From the NCBI GenBank assembly GCA_015233155.1, contig JADFYG010000038.1, positions 1 through 63,724 of the forward strand: a DNA stretch of 63,724 bases, given 5' to 3'. Origin of the DNA: Candidatus Rifleibacteriota bacterium (GTDB lineage Bacteria; Muiribacteriota; Ozemobacteria; Ozemobacterales; Ozemobacteraceae). Positions 8,175-16,298 of this stretch are shown piece after piece; the first letter of the stretch is position 1, and each line of letters begins with the position of its first letter. The notes beneath the pieces are model-generated. The model saw only the letters and a program-made list of their open reading frames with translations, was not told where the DNA came from and did no database searches. Made by a program: the position numbers and the translations under genes.

Positions 8175-8257
8175 CTCGTTTGATATGCTGCACGTCAGCG
8201 GTCGTGTCCTGCCTGAGCGCTGAATTCTTATTATGAATGTTGCTTGAAATCAGCCTC

Positions 8258-8285
8258 TTGCCAAAAATTGAAAAGTCAGTAGAAT
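8258..8285 (+). promoter_or_regulatory. Probable promoter of the endonuclease I gene
   Basis: TTGCCA (8258-8263), a 16-bp spacer and TAGAAT (8280-8285). Transcription would start ~55 nt before ATG 8347. Confidence 0.45.
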
Positions 8286-8346
8286 TAGTGACATGTTGTT
8301 TCAATAAAATAATGTATCCGAGTATTTTACCCGGGAGAAGAAAAGA

Positions 8347-9270
8347 ATGAAGATTTTTTCATCGAGTATGGCGCGGCGCGTAGCGGTTCTGCTTGTTGTC
8401 AGTGCGTTTGGTATGTTGTCGGTAGTTTTCGCAGCGGGCCAGACTCCCGCTAAGTCGACGGCTAATGCGGGCACCGCTGAAGAATTGTTCTTAGGTATTT
8501 CCCGTCAGATAGATGCTTTGGAACAAAAGCACCCGGAAGACCAGGCGATACTGTTTCGTATCAAAATGGCGGCCGATGCATTGCTTCGGAAGGCTCAGAC
8601 CGCTCCCGTGTCAGTTTTGCGCGGGGCTGTGCTCAATGCTGATGTCGCAACAGGAACAGATCTATATGCCACTTGCAAGGGGCTTAAAGACAAGGCGCTG
8701 CGTGATGAGTTGCTCAAGATCTGCGGCAATCAGGCTCCAATAGACTACCAGGCGGCGCAGGCCGTGATATTTGAAAAGCTGGATAATCATGACGGCTTCG
8801 TAGAATGCGCATACACTGGTCGCAAGCTCCAGACGACGACTGAGCCGCCATCGACAAATATGAATATCGAGCACACATGGCCGCAGTCTCAGGGTGCGGT
8901 CGGCATTGCGAAGTGTGACCTGCATCATTTGTTCCCGACCGATTCGCATGCAAACAATGTCCGCAGCAGTTTTCCTTATGGCACGGTAACAAAGGCAACC
9001 TGGACTGAAGGCGGAAGCAAATTCGATGGTTCCGAATTTGAAGTTCGTCCTGAGCATCGCGGAGACACTGCTCGTGCAATGTTTTATTTCGCTCTTCGTT
9101 ATGGCAAGCAGATTCCGAATGACGAAGAGGCTGTTCTACGCCAATGGTCCAAGGATGATCCGGTCGATGCCGCTGAAAAGACCCGCAATGACATGATCGA
9201 GAATATCCAGCACAATCGGAACCCGTTTGTCGATCATCCGGAATTTATCGATCAGATCACCGATTTCTGA
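8347..9270 (+). CDS. Secreted endonuclease I family nuclease
   Basis: The 307-aa protein carries a signal peptide (residues ~1-30, AGQ cleavage region) and an Ala-rich spacer. An endonuclease I (His-Me finger) domain spans residues ~95-307. The key motif is MNIEHTWPQSQG with His176 as probable general base, followed by DLHHLFPTDSHANNVRSSFPYG-type metal and fold residues (Asp191, His193, His194, Asn204). The C-terminal NPFVDHPEFID is family-typical. It should cut DNA outside the cytoplasm for nutrient scavenging, or in biofilm or DNA uptake. GGGAGAAG precedes ATG. It is monocistronic, ending at a terminator shared with the convergent radical-SAM gene. Confidence 0.93.
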   Translation: MKIFSSSMARRVAVLLVVSAFGMLSVVFAAGQTPAKSTANAGTAEELFLGISRQIDALEQKHPEDQAILFRIKMAADALLRKAQTAPVSVLRGAVLNADVATGTDLYATCKGLKDKALRDELLKICGNQAPIDYQAAQAVIFEKLDNHDGFVECAYTGRKLQTTTEPPSTNMNIEHTWPQSQGAVGIAKCDLHHLFPTDSHANNVRSSFPYGTVTKATWTEGGSKFDGSEFEVRPEHRGDTARAMFYFALRYGKQIPNDEEAVLRQWSKDDPVDAAEKTRNDMIENIQHNRNPFVDHPEFIDQITDF

Positions 9271-9288
9271 TTTTTCCTTAAAAGCAGA

Positions 9289-9317
9289 AAAGAGCCTCTT
9301 CGTGAGGCTCTTTTTTG
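9289..9317. terminator. Bidirectional terminator between convergent genes
   Basis: The hairpin AAAAGAGCCTC-TTC-GTGAGGCTCTTTT has A-runs and T-runs on both sides, so it can end both the nuclease transcript and the opposing radical-SAM transcript. Confidence 0.9.
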
Positions 9318-9328
9318 TTACGTGGAGA

Positions 9329-10420
9329 TCAGGAGTAAAAACGTTTCAAAAACATCGAATTTTGCGAATTGTACAAACGTGAGGCGATATCATCGGCTAA
9401 TCCAATGGCGCATTGTGTCTGAAGGCAAAGAATCCGCGGCGGCTGGTTGAAACTGGCGTTGACCTTGAAATTCACGGCCCCGCAGTAATGAAAACAGCGG
9501 CCATGATATCCGCAGGTCGCGCATTCAGGCCACTCGCGCCCGGCGTCGATCATGATCCTGGCGCGTCGCTTTCGATCCATGCCTGTTTGCACGTTTCCGA
9601 GCAACAGGGTGTGATCTTCATCTGTTTTCACGAAACGCAGGCATGGATAAATATTTCCTGAGGGGGCAACCGCGATTTCGCCATCATTTTTGTCGCAGCA
9701 TGCGCAACGTTCACAGTTTTCGTTCACGTGAGCCGCTATATGCGAATCGAAAATGTTGATTGCGACGGGTTTTTCGCATTCGTAGCGGTTCTCATAAAAT
9801 GATCCAAGCGCTGCATACTCCCGGCGCATGATTTCGAGAGATTTGTCATCCCACGGTTCTTCGTAATTCAGGCCAATTGTGAAATAACGAAATCCGCAGT
9901 AGTAAAGCTTTTCAATTCCTTCAGACATGTGAGCGATATTTCGCGGCGAAAATGTCGAAAGAACCTGGATATTGGGAAAATGATTCAGTATTGCCGGAAA
10001 CCTTGCAGCTATGAGATCGAATGAGCCAGAGCCATCTGGAAGCGGGCGTGTAGCGTCATGACAGGCGCCATGGCCGTCGAGACTCAATGAGAGGAGTATG
10101 CGGGCATCCCGGCATTTTTTCAGCGTTTCATCGTCAAGAAGAAGTCCGTTACTGGTGGCGAAAAAGCGGAGCGGCATATTTATGTCGTTGGTTTTTCTCC
10201 AGGTTCCGGCATACTCAATGACATGGAACATCAGATCCATTTCAAGAAATGGTTCGCCGCCAAAAAACGAGATGTCCAGATAGCTGTTACTGTTCTCGTG
10301 TGCAAAACGAACCGCGGTTTCCGCAATTTCGCGTGACATTCGCCGCGAGTCTTTGTTGCCGACGTAGCAGTAAGTGCAACGCAGATTACAATCGTGAGTG
10401 AGATGAAGAGCTAGTTTGAT
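9329..10420 (-). CDS. Radical SAM/SPASM protein lacking a canonical start codon
   Basis: Read from ATC at 10420 the product is 363 aa. Its N-terminus contains the [4Fe-4S] motif CNLRCTYCY (Cys11, Cys15, Cys18), then GGEP (FFGGEPFLE) and a C-terminal SPASM-type Cys array (CERCACC, YPCLRF, CATCGYHGRCFHYCG). The first ATG (10339) would remove the essential cluster motif. The frame stays open up to a stop inside the upstream 48-bp repeats but has no ATG, GTG or TTG. ATC 10420 has GGAG 7 nt upstream and gives KLALHLTHDCNLRC, like related proteins. It is either a genuine AUC start or a mutated ATG. Members of this family modify peptides or proteins. Confidence 0.85.
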   Translation of the reverse strand: MKLALHLTHDCNLRCTYCYVGNKDSRRMSREIAETAVRFAHENSNSYLDISFFGGEPFLEMDLMFHVIEYAGTWRKTNDINMPLRFFATSNGLLLDDETLKKCRDARILLSLSLDGHGACHDATRPLPDGSGSFDLIAARFPAILNHFPNIQVLSTFSPRNIAHMSEGIEKLYYCGFRYFTIGLNYEEPWDDKSLEIMRREYAALGSFYENRYECEKPVAINIFDSHIAAHVNENCERCACCDKNDGEIAVAPSGNIYPCLRFVKTDEDHTLLLGNVQTGMDRKRRARIMIDAGREWPECATCGYHGRCFHYCGAVNFKVNASFNQPPRILCLQTQCAIGLADDIASRLYNSQNSMFLKRFYS

Positions 10421-10481
10421 AAGACAACTCCAGTAAGAAAAATGACGATTAACCGCGGATGAAGTTAAGATCGAAACAGAG

Positions 10482-10604
10482 AATTAACCACAGATGAACA
10501 CGGATAAACACAGATAGAGACGAACAGATAATTGACCACAGATGAACACGGATGGACACGGATAGAGACGAACAGCGAATTAACCACAGATGAACACAGA
10601 TACT
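10482..10604. repeat. Tandem 48-bp repeats, family D (copy 1)
   Basis: Two full units (10482-10529 and 10530-10577) and a partial third of the form AATTAACCACAGATGAACAC...GAGACGAACAG. Single related units lie at 43121-43166 and, inverted, at 23581-23623. They separate the radical-SAM gene from the Cys/Pro protein. Confidence 0.9.
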
Positions 10605-10615
10605 ACATAGGAGGC

Positions 10616-11428
10616 TTAATGCGTGCGAAATTTTTGAATTTGGATGGCATAATATGACTGGCCGCTTTTGGGTTGAGCCAATTGAATGATTGTTCCCTCG
10701 ACGATTGCACGCACTCCTGCTTCGAGCGGCGGAAGCGGCCCGCTTAGCGGCAATCCAAGATATTCAGGTGGACGGGAAGTTTGTATGTCCGTGTCAAGAT
10801 AGAAGCCTGTATGAATGCCAGTTCCGGCCGGGTGTTTCCCCAGGAATCCCTGGACCTGGACATTCATCCCGACAAAGTTTTGCGGATTCTTTATGACATC
10901 GTCGAGTGAAACGTCTTTGTATACACTCGTTGTCAATGTGCCGGGAATAGTGTTTTCACGAGGAGGTGCCACCTTTCCACTGCATGGCGGCGGCAGGGGC
11001 GATGGTTGGGGTTTTGGCTCTTCCAGCACTGGAGCCCCGCCACATGGCACAGGTGGGGGTGCAACCACGCTTCCTTTGCATGGTGGCGGTAATTCCTGTC
11101 GGGCTGGTGCGACAGTGTCTCCGGTACATGGCAAAACTTCTTCAACATTGCCGGCTGGCGTAGTCGTGCCACTGGTTTTAGATTTATAGTCCAAGTTGGA
11201 ACCCGCCGGTGTTTCGACCGCTCTACGCTCTATCGTCGTCTGGTTCTCTGGTTTATCGAGCGCCGGGGATTCAGCGTTCAAACGGGCGCATGACAAGGTC
11301 AGCAGAAGGCAGATCGGCAGGGTGATCTCAATGCGCAGAAACAATGCCAGACCCTCAAGAAATCTTCGGCGAGGGCGAAACCCGGGATAATCAGGGGTTT
11401 TCTGAGAAACCGGTACAAGTTTATTCAT
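10616..11428 (-). CDS. Exported protein with Cys/Pro-rich repeats
   Basis: The 270-aa product has an N-terminal membrane or signal segment (residues ~27-52, likely cleaved near CARLNA). A disordered region with four spaced Cys (101, 117, 129, 149) follows, mostly in PPPC(K/S)G-type units. The C-terminal ~100 residues are OB-fold-like (VYKDVSLDDVIKNPQNFVG, VQGFLG, AIVEGTI). GGGAGA precedes ATG. The gene lies upstream of, and in the same direction as, the radical-SAM gene, so co-expression is possible across the ~195-bp repeat spacer. The evenly spaced Cys could be modified by it, which is speculation. No family name is assigned. Confidence 0.75.
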   Translation of the reverse strand: MNKLVPVSQKTPDYPGFRPRRRFLEGLALFLRIEITLPICLLLTLSCARLNAESPALDKPENQTTIERRAVETPAGSNLDYKSKTSGTTTPAGNVEEVLPCTGDTVAPARQELPPPCKGSVVAPPPVPCGGAPVLEEPKPQPSPLPPPCSGKVAPPRENTIPGTLTTSVYKDVSLDDVIKNPQNFVGMNVQVQGFLGKHPAGTGIHTGFYLDTDIQTSRPPEYLGLPLSGPLPPLEAGVRAIVEGTIIQLAQPKSGQSYYAIQIQKFRTH

Positions 11429-11596
11429 ATTTTCTCCCGACTGTTTCTAATGATTGAGATTCTAGAGAAATTATATAATAGCAGATCAAAACTTACCTCG
11501 GGCACGATGTAGCATGCTCCCTGCGGACACTTTGATATGTTACAGGAATTTTGCAAATAGCTCAATAAGTGGTTTGACACAAATGGAGAATTCATT

Positions 11597-11625
11597 TTGA
11601 CACCCCGCGCTGAGCATGCTAGGCT
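11597..11625 (+). promoter_or_regulatory. Promoter of the two-kinase operon
   Basis: TTGACA (11597-11602), 17 bp, then TAGGCT (11620-11625) preceded by TGC (extended -10). A second TTGACA lies at 11574. A start near 11632 leaves a ~30-nt leader. Confidence 0.6.
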
Positions 11626-11663
11626 CTTCATTCTAATGCAAATCGTTATCCAAGTTGAGATGA

Positions 11664-13295
11664 GTGCATACGGTGATAGTTCTCATAGTTGATGATGACA
11701 AAATAATTCGGGAGCAACTCGAGAAGGAGTTGAAGAGGAATTTTTTTGAAACATTCACTGCGTCCAATGGCGAGACTGCTCTGGAAATCTTAGGGAAGCA
11801 GACAATAGACATTCTGATCGTTGACGTGAATCTTCCCGATATGGATGGCCTCGAGATTCTCCGTTTAGCTAAAGAGACGAGACCCAATTGTGAAGCCGTG
11901 GTCGTCACCGGATACGGAAACCGGGAGATAGCAGTCAGATCTCTTAGAAGAGGCGCCATCGACTACATCGAGAAACCCATAGATTTGGATGAACTTCGGG
12001 CAGCCTTGGGGAGAGCTCAGGAGAGATTAGTCGACCGGGAAAGCATACCTTTTAGTAGCACTATTCTGGTGATAGATGATGAGGAAGCGACTGGCAAGGC
12101 CCTTAAAAGGGCACTGGAAAAAGAAAATTTTGAGGTATTCTACGCGAGTAACGGAATAAATGCTCTGAGTATTATCGAGCATCATAAGGTGGATGTGGTT
12201 ATCACCGACCTTCTAATGGCCGGCATGGATGGAATAGAAGTCATCCTGAAAGCAAAGCGGCTCTATCGAGATATAGAGGGGATTCTGGTTACCGGTCACA
12301 AGGATGAGGAGTCCGCCATAAGGGCTCTTCGTGCTGAAATCATTGATTACATCAGTGAGCCGATCGATTTCGATGATCTCCTCCTCTCGGTCAAAAAAGC
12401 CATAGAAAGAATAAGTCTCAATCGAAGTCGCATGTTCAGAAACCGAGAACTGAAACTTTCCACAGAGATCTTTTCCAAAATGAATGAGGAGCTGGAGAGA
12501 AGAATTGAAGAGAGATCCCGAGAGCTGAATCTCACTCAGGCCCAGCTCTTCCAAACCTCAAAACTTGCCTCTCTGGGGGAAATGTCAGCCGGACTCGCCC
12601 ATGAGATAAATCAGCCGCTCGGTGGTATTTCACTGACGGTAAAAAGCATGAGAAAACTAGTGGAGCGCGGGTTACTGACACCGGAAGAAATTGACTCAGC
12701 TATGGGTGACATCGAGATGTGCGTTATGAGAATGTCCAAGATCATACATCACATTCGAACCTTTGCGCGCCAGGAAACAATGAAATATATCCAGGTGGAT
12801 ATCAATGAAACCATCAATTCCGCACTTGGCCTTCTCGGCGAACAGTTGCGTCTGCATGTGGTCCAAGTGGAATTGAATCTCGACCCGGATCTGCCCAAGA
12901 TCAACGGTGAACCATACCAGCTGGAACAGGTCTGGATAAATCTCATCAACAATGCCCGTGATGCAATGGATGAAAAGGAAAAACAGATTTCCGCAGGTGC
13001 CCTGCAATATCCCGGCTACACAAAGCTTCTCAAGATTTCTACTGTTTTCAATTCGAAGCAGGGAGAAGAGTTGGTTTCTATTAAATTTCAAGACAATGGA
13101 ATCGGAGTGGCGGATGAACACAAGGACAAAATATTTCAACCCTTCTTTACCACCAAGGAGGTCGGTAAGGCAACGGGACTGGGTTTGTCAATCAGCTACG
13201 GAATAATCCAGGAGCATAAGGGCTCAATCGAAGTTGAGAGCTCGTCTTACGACGGAGCTACCATCAACATAGTGTTACCGATAGGAAATTTGTGA
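11664..13295 (+). CDS. Tandem-receiver sensor histidine kinase (REC-REC-HisKA-HATPase)
   Basis: The 543-aa soluble protein has REC1 (residues ~1-120, phospho-Asp54, Lys104 in EKPID) and REC2 (~132-250, Asp182). A coiled coil (~260-298) is followed by HisKA with His313 in GLAHEINQPLG and HATPase_c (~400-540; N box INNARDAM, G boxes DNGIGV and GLGLSISYG). REC2 has Glu where the switch Lys is expected (SEPID). There is no sensor or membrane domain, so input must come through the receivers. The start is GTG 11664 or GTG 11673; GAGATGAG fits 11673 slightly better. The downstream hybrid kinase starts at the very next base after the stop, so they are coupled. Confidence 0.93.
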   Translation: MHTVIVLIVDDDKIIREQLEKELKRNFFETFTASNGETALEILGKQTIDILIVDVNLPDMDGLEILRLAKETRPNCEAVVVTGYGNREIAVRSLRRGAIDYIEKPIDLDELRAALGRAQERLVDRESIPFSSTILVIDDEEATGKALKRALEKENFEVFYASNGINALSIIEHHKVDVVITDLLMAGMDGIEVILKAKRLYRDIEGILVTGHKDEESAIRALRAEIIDYISEPIDFDDLLLSVKKAIERISLNRSRMFRNRELKLSTEIFSKMNEELERRIEERSRELNLTQAQLFQTSKLASLGEMSAGLAHEINQPLGGISLTVKSMRKLVERGLLTPEEIDSAMGDIEMCVMRMSKIIHHIRTFARQETMKYIQVDINETINSALGLLGEQLRLHVVQVELNLDPDLPKINGEPYQLEQVWINLINNARDAMDEKEKQISAGALQYPGYTKLLKISTVFNSKQGEELVSIKFQDNGIGVADEHKDKIFQPFFTTKEVGKATGLGLSISYGIIQEHKGSIEVESSSYDGATINIVLPIGNL

Positions 13296-15815
13296 ATGGC
13301 TAAGATTCTGATCGTTGACGATGAAAAGATTATACGAGACAGACTGAAAAAACTCCTTGATCTCTGCGGCTTCGAAACCTTTACCGCGGAGACCGGTACA
13401 TCGGGTCTGGGAATATTTGAAAGAGAAAAACCTGACGTTGCTCTTCTCGACATCAAAATGCCGGGAATGGACGGCATTGAGTTATTGAAGCAGATCAAAA
13501 AGAGATCAGTAGAAACGGAAGTCATCATCATTACTGGACACGGAGGGCTGGATGACGCAGTAGTGGCACTCAAAGAAGGCGCTCTCAGCTACCTTCAAAA
13601 GCCGATAAATTTTGACGAGTTGGAAATAGACGTCACCAGAGCAATAGAAAAACAGGCTAAACAAAGAAAACTGGACTTGTATGTTCATATGCTGGAGGAT
13701 CTGCTCAAGGAAAAGGCGCGTGAGCTCGCGCTGCGTAAGAGTGCGGAAGAAGCTCTGGCAATAGCTCTTGCGGCTGTCGAAGGAAAGAACCGTGAGCTGA
13801 CGGATGTCAACATGCGGCTTCAAGACGCAATCACCAAAACCAAAGAGATGGCCTTGCGTGCCGAAGCTGCAAACAAAGCCAAGAGCGAATTTCTCGCAAA
13901 CATGAGCCACGAAATCCGCACTCCAATGAATGGTGTCATATCTACGGCCGATTTGCTCATCGATTCCCCGCTTACACCACATCAGCGGAAATCTGTCGAG
14001 ATTATTCTCAGCAGCGGCCACTCTCTGCTGACTGTCATCAACGACATTCTCGACTTCTCCAAGATCGAGGAGGGAAAGATGAGTATTTTCCCCACCGAAT
14101 TTGATCTGAGGATGGCCTTGGAAAACGCCAGAGATATTCTCGTATCAAAGGCCTGTGAGAAAGACCTGAAGCTATCCTGCCTTGTAGATCCCAATGTGCC
14201 GTCTCTTCTGATTGGCGATCCCGGCAGACTGCGTCAGGTTCTCTTAAACCTTGCCGGGAATGCCGTTAAATTCACATCGAAAGGTGAGGTAAGAATAAGC
14301 GTCAGCCTCGACGGACAGAAGGACACGCATGTTGTCCTCAGGTTTGCAGTGACCGATACTGGTGATGGGATTCCGCCTGACAGAATGAATCTTCTCTTCA
14401 AACCGTTTTCTCAGATTGATTCATCGATTACGCGAAGATATGGTGGAACCGGATTGGGACTGGCAATATCGAGACGGATTGTGGAGATGATGGGTGGAGG
14501 GATTGGGGTTGAAAGTGAAGTAGGGAAGGGATCGACATTTTGGTTCACGGCTGACTTCGAAAAACAGCCACAAAACGCCGATTTTTCCATAGAGCTTCCC
14601 GTTGACCTCAGCGGTCAGCGCATTCTTGTTGTAGATTGCCTTGAAACGCGCCGCCAGATAATGGGTGAGCATCTCAGATCGTGGGGTTGCTCTCGCGAAA
14701 TGACCTCGGGAGGAAAATCTGCTCTCGCCATGCTGCGAGAGGCAGATGAGTCGGGAAACCCCTTCCAAATCGCCATAATCAGCAAAGACACAGTGATGAT
14801 GGATAACGAGACTTTCGGTAACTGCATCAAACAGGATGCTAAACTGGAAGAGACCGAGCTGGTGTTAATCGTATCGAGCGGTTTGCGTGGCGACGCCTCA
14901 TATTTGCAGAGCATTGGCTTTTCAGCCTATTTGAACAGACCGTTCGAACCGAGACAGCTTCGAGATTGTTTACTGACGATCATGGGCAGGAAATCCGCCG
15001 GAGGAAACGCCCGCTCCATGCCTATCGTCACGCGATATACTCTTGCGGAAGACAAGAAGCGCGCGATCCGGATTCTCCTGGTTGATGACAGTATGATCAA
15101 TCAGAAGGTGGCGTTGATGATCCTCGAGCGGTTTGGTTATCGGGCAGATTCAGTCTCTAATGGACAGGAAGCCGTGACCGCGCTTGAATCGATCCCCTAT
15201 GACATTGTCCTGATGGACGTCCAGATGCCGGTGCTGGATGGTTTTGAGGCGACCAGAATAATCAGGGACCCCAAGTCAACAGTTTTAAGGCATGATATTC
15301 CCATCATTGCGATGACTGCGCATGCAATTAAGGGCGATCGGGAGCGCTGCATTGAAGCCGGTATGAATGATTATATATCCAAGCCGATCAATGCCCGCAA
15401 ATTCATCGAAGCCATCGAGCGTCTCTCAAATCCGGACGCAAGGGTGTCCGAGCCGAGTGAGCCCATGCAGACGGTTTCATCTGAGTATGCCATACTCAAT
15501 TTGAACGCTATGTTGGATCAAAACGGGTTTGATAAAAGCGAGTTGAAAATAATTGGTGACGCGTTTTTGAGCGATGCTCCCGGTGAGTTTGAAAACCTGA
15601 AAGAGGCCCTGAACACAAACGATTTTTCTAAAGCCCGAAAACTGGCCCATAAGCTCAAAGGTGCAACAGGCTCAGTTGGTGCGGATTCCCTGCGGGATCT
15701 CTTCCTGCAGATCGAAAAGACCATTGAAGCGGGTGATCACGCCAGAGCGGCTAAAATTGCCGAGCGGATGGATGAAGAACTCAGGAAACTGGAAGGGGCG
15801 TTGGCAGCTCTTTAA
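13296..15815 (+). CDS. Hybrid histidine kinase REC-HisKA-HATPase-pseudoREC-REC-HPt
   Basis: The 839-aa protein contains REC (residues ~1-118, Asp52), a long coiled coil (~120-195) and HisKA with His205 in [12 protein letters not shown]. HATPase_c (~310-430, [16 protein letters not shown]) is followed by a degenerate receiver (~440-570, phospho-Asp replaced: [12 protein letters not shown]). A canonical receiver (~590-710, [12 protein letters not shown]) and HPt (~735-835, [11 protein letters not shown]) complete it. It is a BarA-like full phosphorelay on one chain without a membrane sensor. The preceding kinase may signal into REC1; no DNA-binding output gene is adjacent. Confidence 0.93.
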   Translation: MAKILIVDDEKIIRDRLKKLLDLCGFETFTAETGTSGLGIFEREKPDVALLDIKMPGMDGIELLKQIKKRSVETEVIIITGHGGLDDAVVALKEGALSYLQKPINFDELEIDVTRAIEKQAKQRKLDLYVHMLEDLLKEKARELALRKSAEEALAIALAAVEGKNRELTDVNMRLQDAITKTKEMALRAEAANKAKSEFLANMSHEIRTPMNGVISTADLLIDSPLTPHQRKSVEIILSSGHSLLTVINDILDFSKIEEGKMSIFPTEFDLRMALENARDILVSKACEKDLKLSCLVDPNVPSLLIGDPGRLRQVLLNLAGNAVKFTSKGEVRISVSLDGQKDTHVVLRFAVTDTGDGIPPDRMNLLFKPFSQIDSSITRRYGGTGLGLAISRRIVEMMGGGIGVESEVGKGSTFWFTADFEKQPQNADFSIELPVDLSGQRILVVDCLETRRQIMGEHLRSWGCSREMTSGGKSALAMLREADESGNPFQIAIISKDTVMMDNETFGNCIKQDAKLEETELVLIVSSGLRGDASYLQSIGFSAYLNRPFEPRQLRDCLLTIMGRKSAGGNARSMPIVTRYTLAEDKKRAIRILLVDDSMINQKVALMILERFGYRADSVSNGQEAVTALESIPYDIVLMDVQMPVLDGFEATRIIRDPKSTVLRHDIPIIAMTAHAIKGDRERCIEAGMNDYISKPINARKFIEAIERLSNPDARVSEPSEPMQTVSSEYAILNLNAMLDQNGFDKSELKIIGDAFLSDAPGEFENLKEALNTNDFSKARKLAHKLKGATGSVGADSLRDLFLQIEKTIEAGDHARAAKIAERMDEELRKLEGALAAL

Positions 15816-15837
15816 AGAGGCGGCAAGGAATATAATT

Positions 15838-16257
15838 ATGGTATGTGCAAGCTCCGGAGATTCACGGTTGGTCTATACGAGCGATGACGGACGCATCTGC
15901 GCGGAGTGTTCCTTTCCGGTCAAAGATTGCAAGTGTCGCAAAGACCGAAAGGGTGGAGGAAACTCTTCGCCGGAGACCGCGTCAAATTCCGGCCGCAGAA
16001 GTGTCTCTGGAACCGGAGATGGTGTGGTTCGCCTGCGTCGCGAGATGAAGGGGCGCGGAGGCAAGACCGTGACGACTATTTCAGGGGTTTCCGGCGGCGA
16101 AGCAGTCCTGGATGATCTGGCTAAAAAGTTGAAAAAACGGTGTGGGACGGGTGGTACCGTAAAAGATGGCGTTATCGAGATTCAGGGGGACCATCGTGAC
16201 GTGATTTCCGCGGAACTTCAAAAGGCGGGTTATACCGTAAAACTGGCGGGTGGCTGA
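15838..16257 (+). CDS. eIF1/SUI1-like protein (YciH family)
   Basis: The 139-aa product starts at ATG 15838, with AAGGA 8 nt upstream. It has a small N-terminal Cys segment (CAECSFPVKDCKC), a basic Ser/Gly linker and a SUI1 domain (residues ~65-139) with GRGGKTVTTISG, KKLKKRCGTGGTVKDG and IEIQGDHRD. YciH proteins resemble eukaryotic eIF1 and influence start-site selection or stress-time initiation. It is notable in a genome region with two AUC-start genes, though a link is not shown. Its 22-nt spacing from the hybrid kinase suggests read-through. Confidence 0.93.
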   Translation: MVCASSGDSRLVYTSDDGRICAECSFPVKDCKCRKDRKGGGNSSPETASNSGRRSVSGTGDGVVRLRREMKGRGGKTVTTISGVSGGEAVLDDLAKKLKKRCGTGGTVKDGVIEIQGDHRDVISAELQKAGYTVKLAGG

Positions 16258-16298
16258 CTTGAAAGCCGTTTTATATTTTTACCGAATGTGAGGAAATT

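Noticed and set aside
10482..10604. CRISPR array
   Set aside because: The 48-bp units are adjacent without unique spacers and no cas genes are present.
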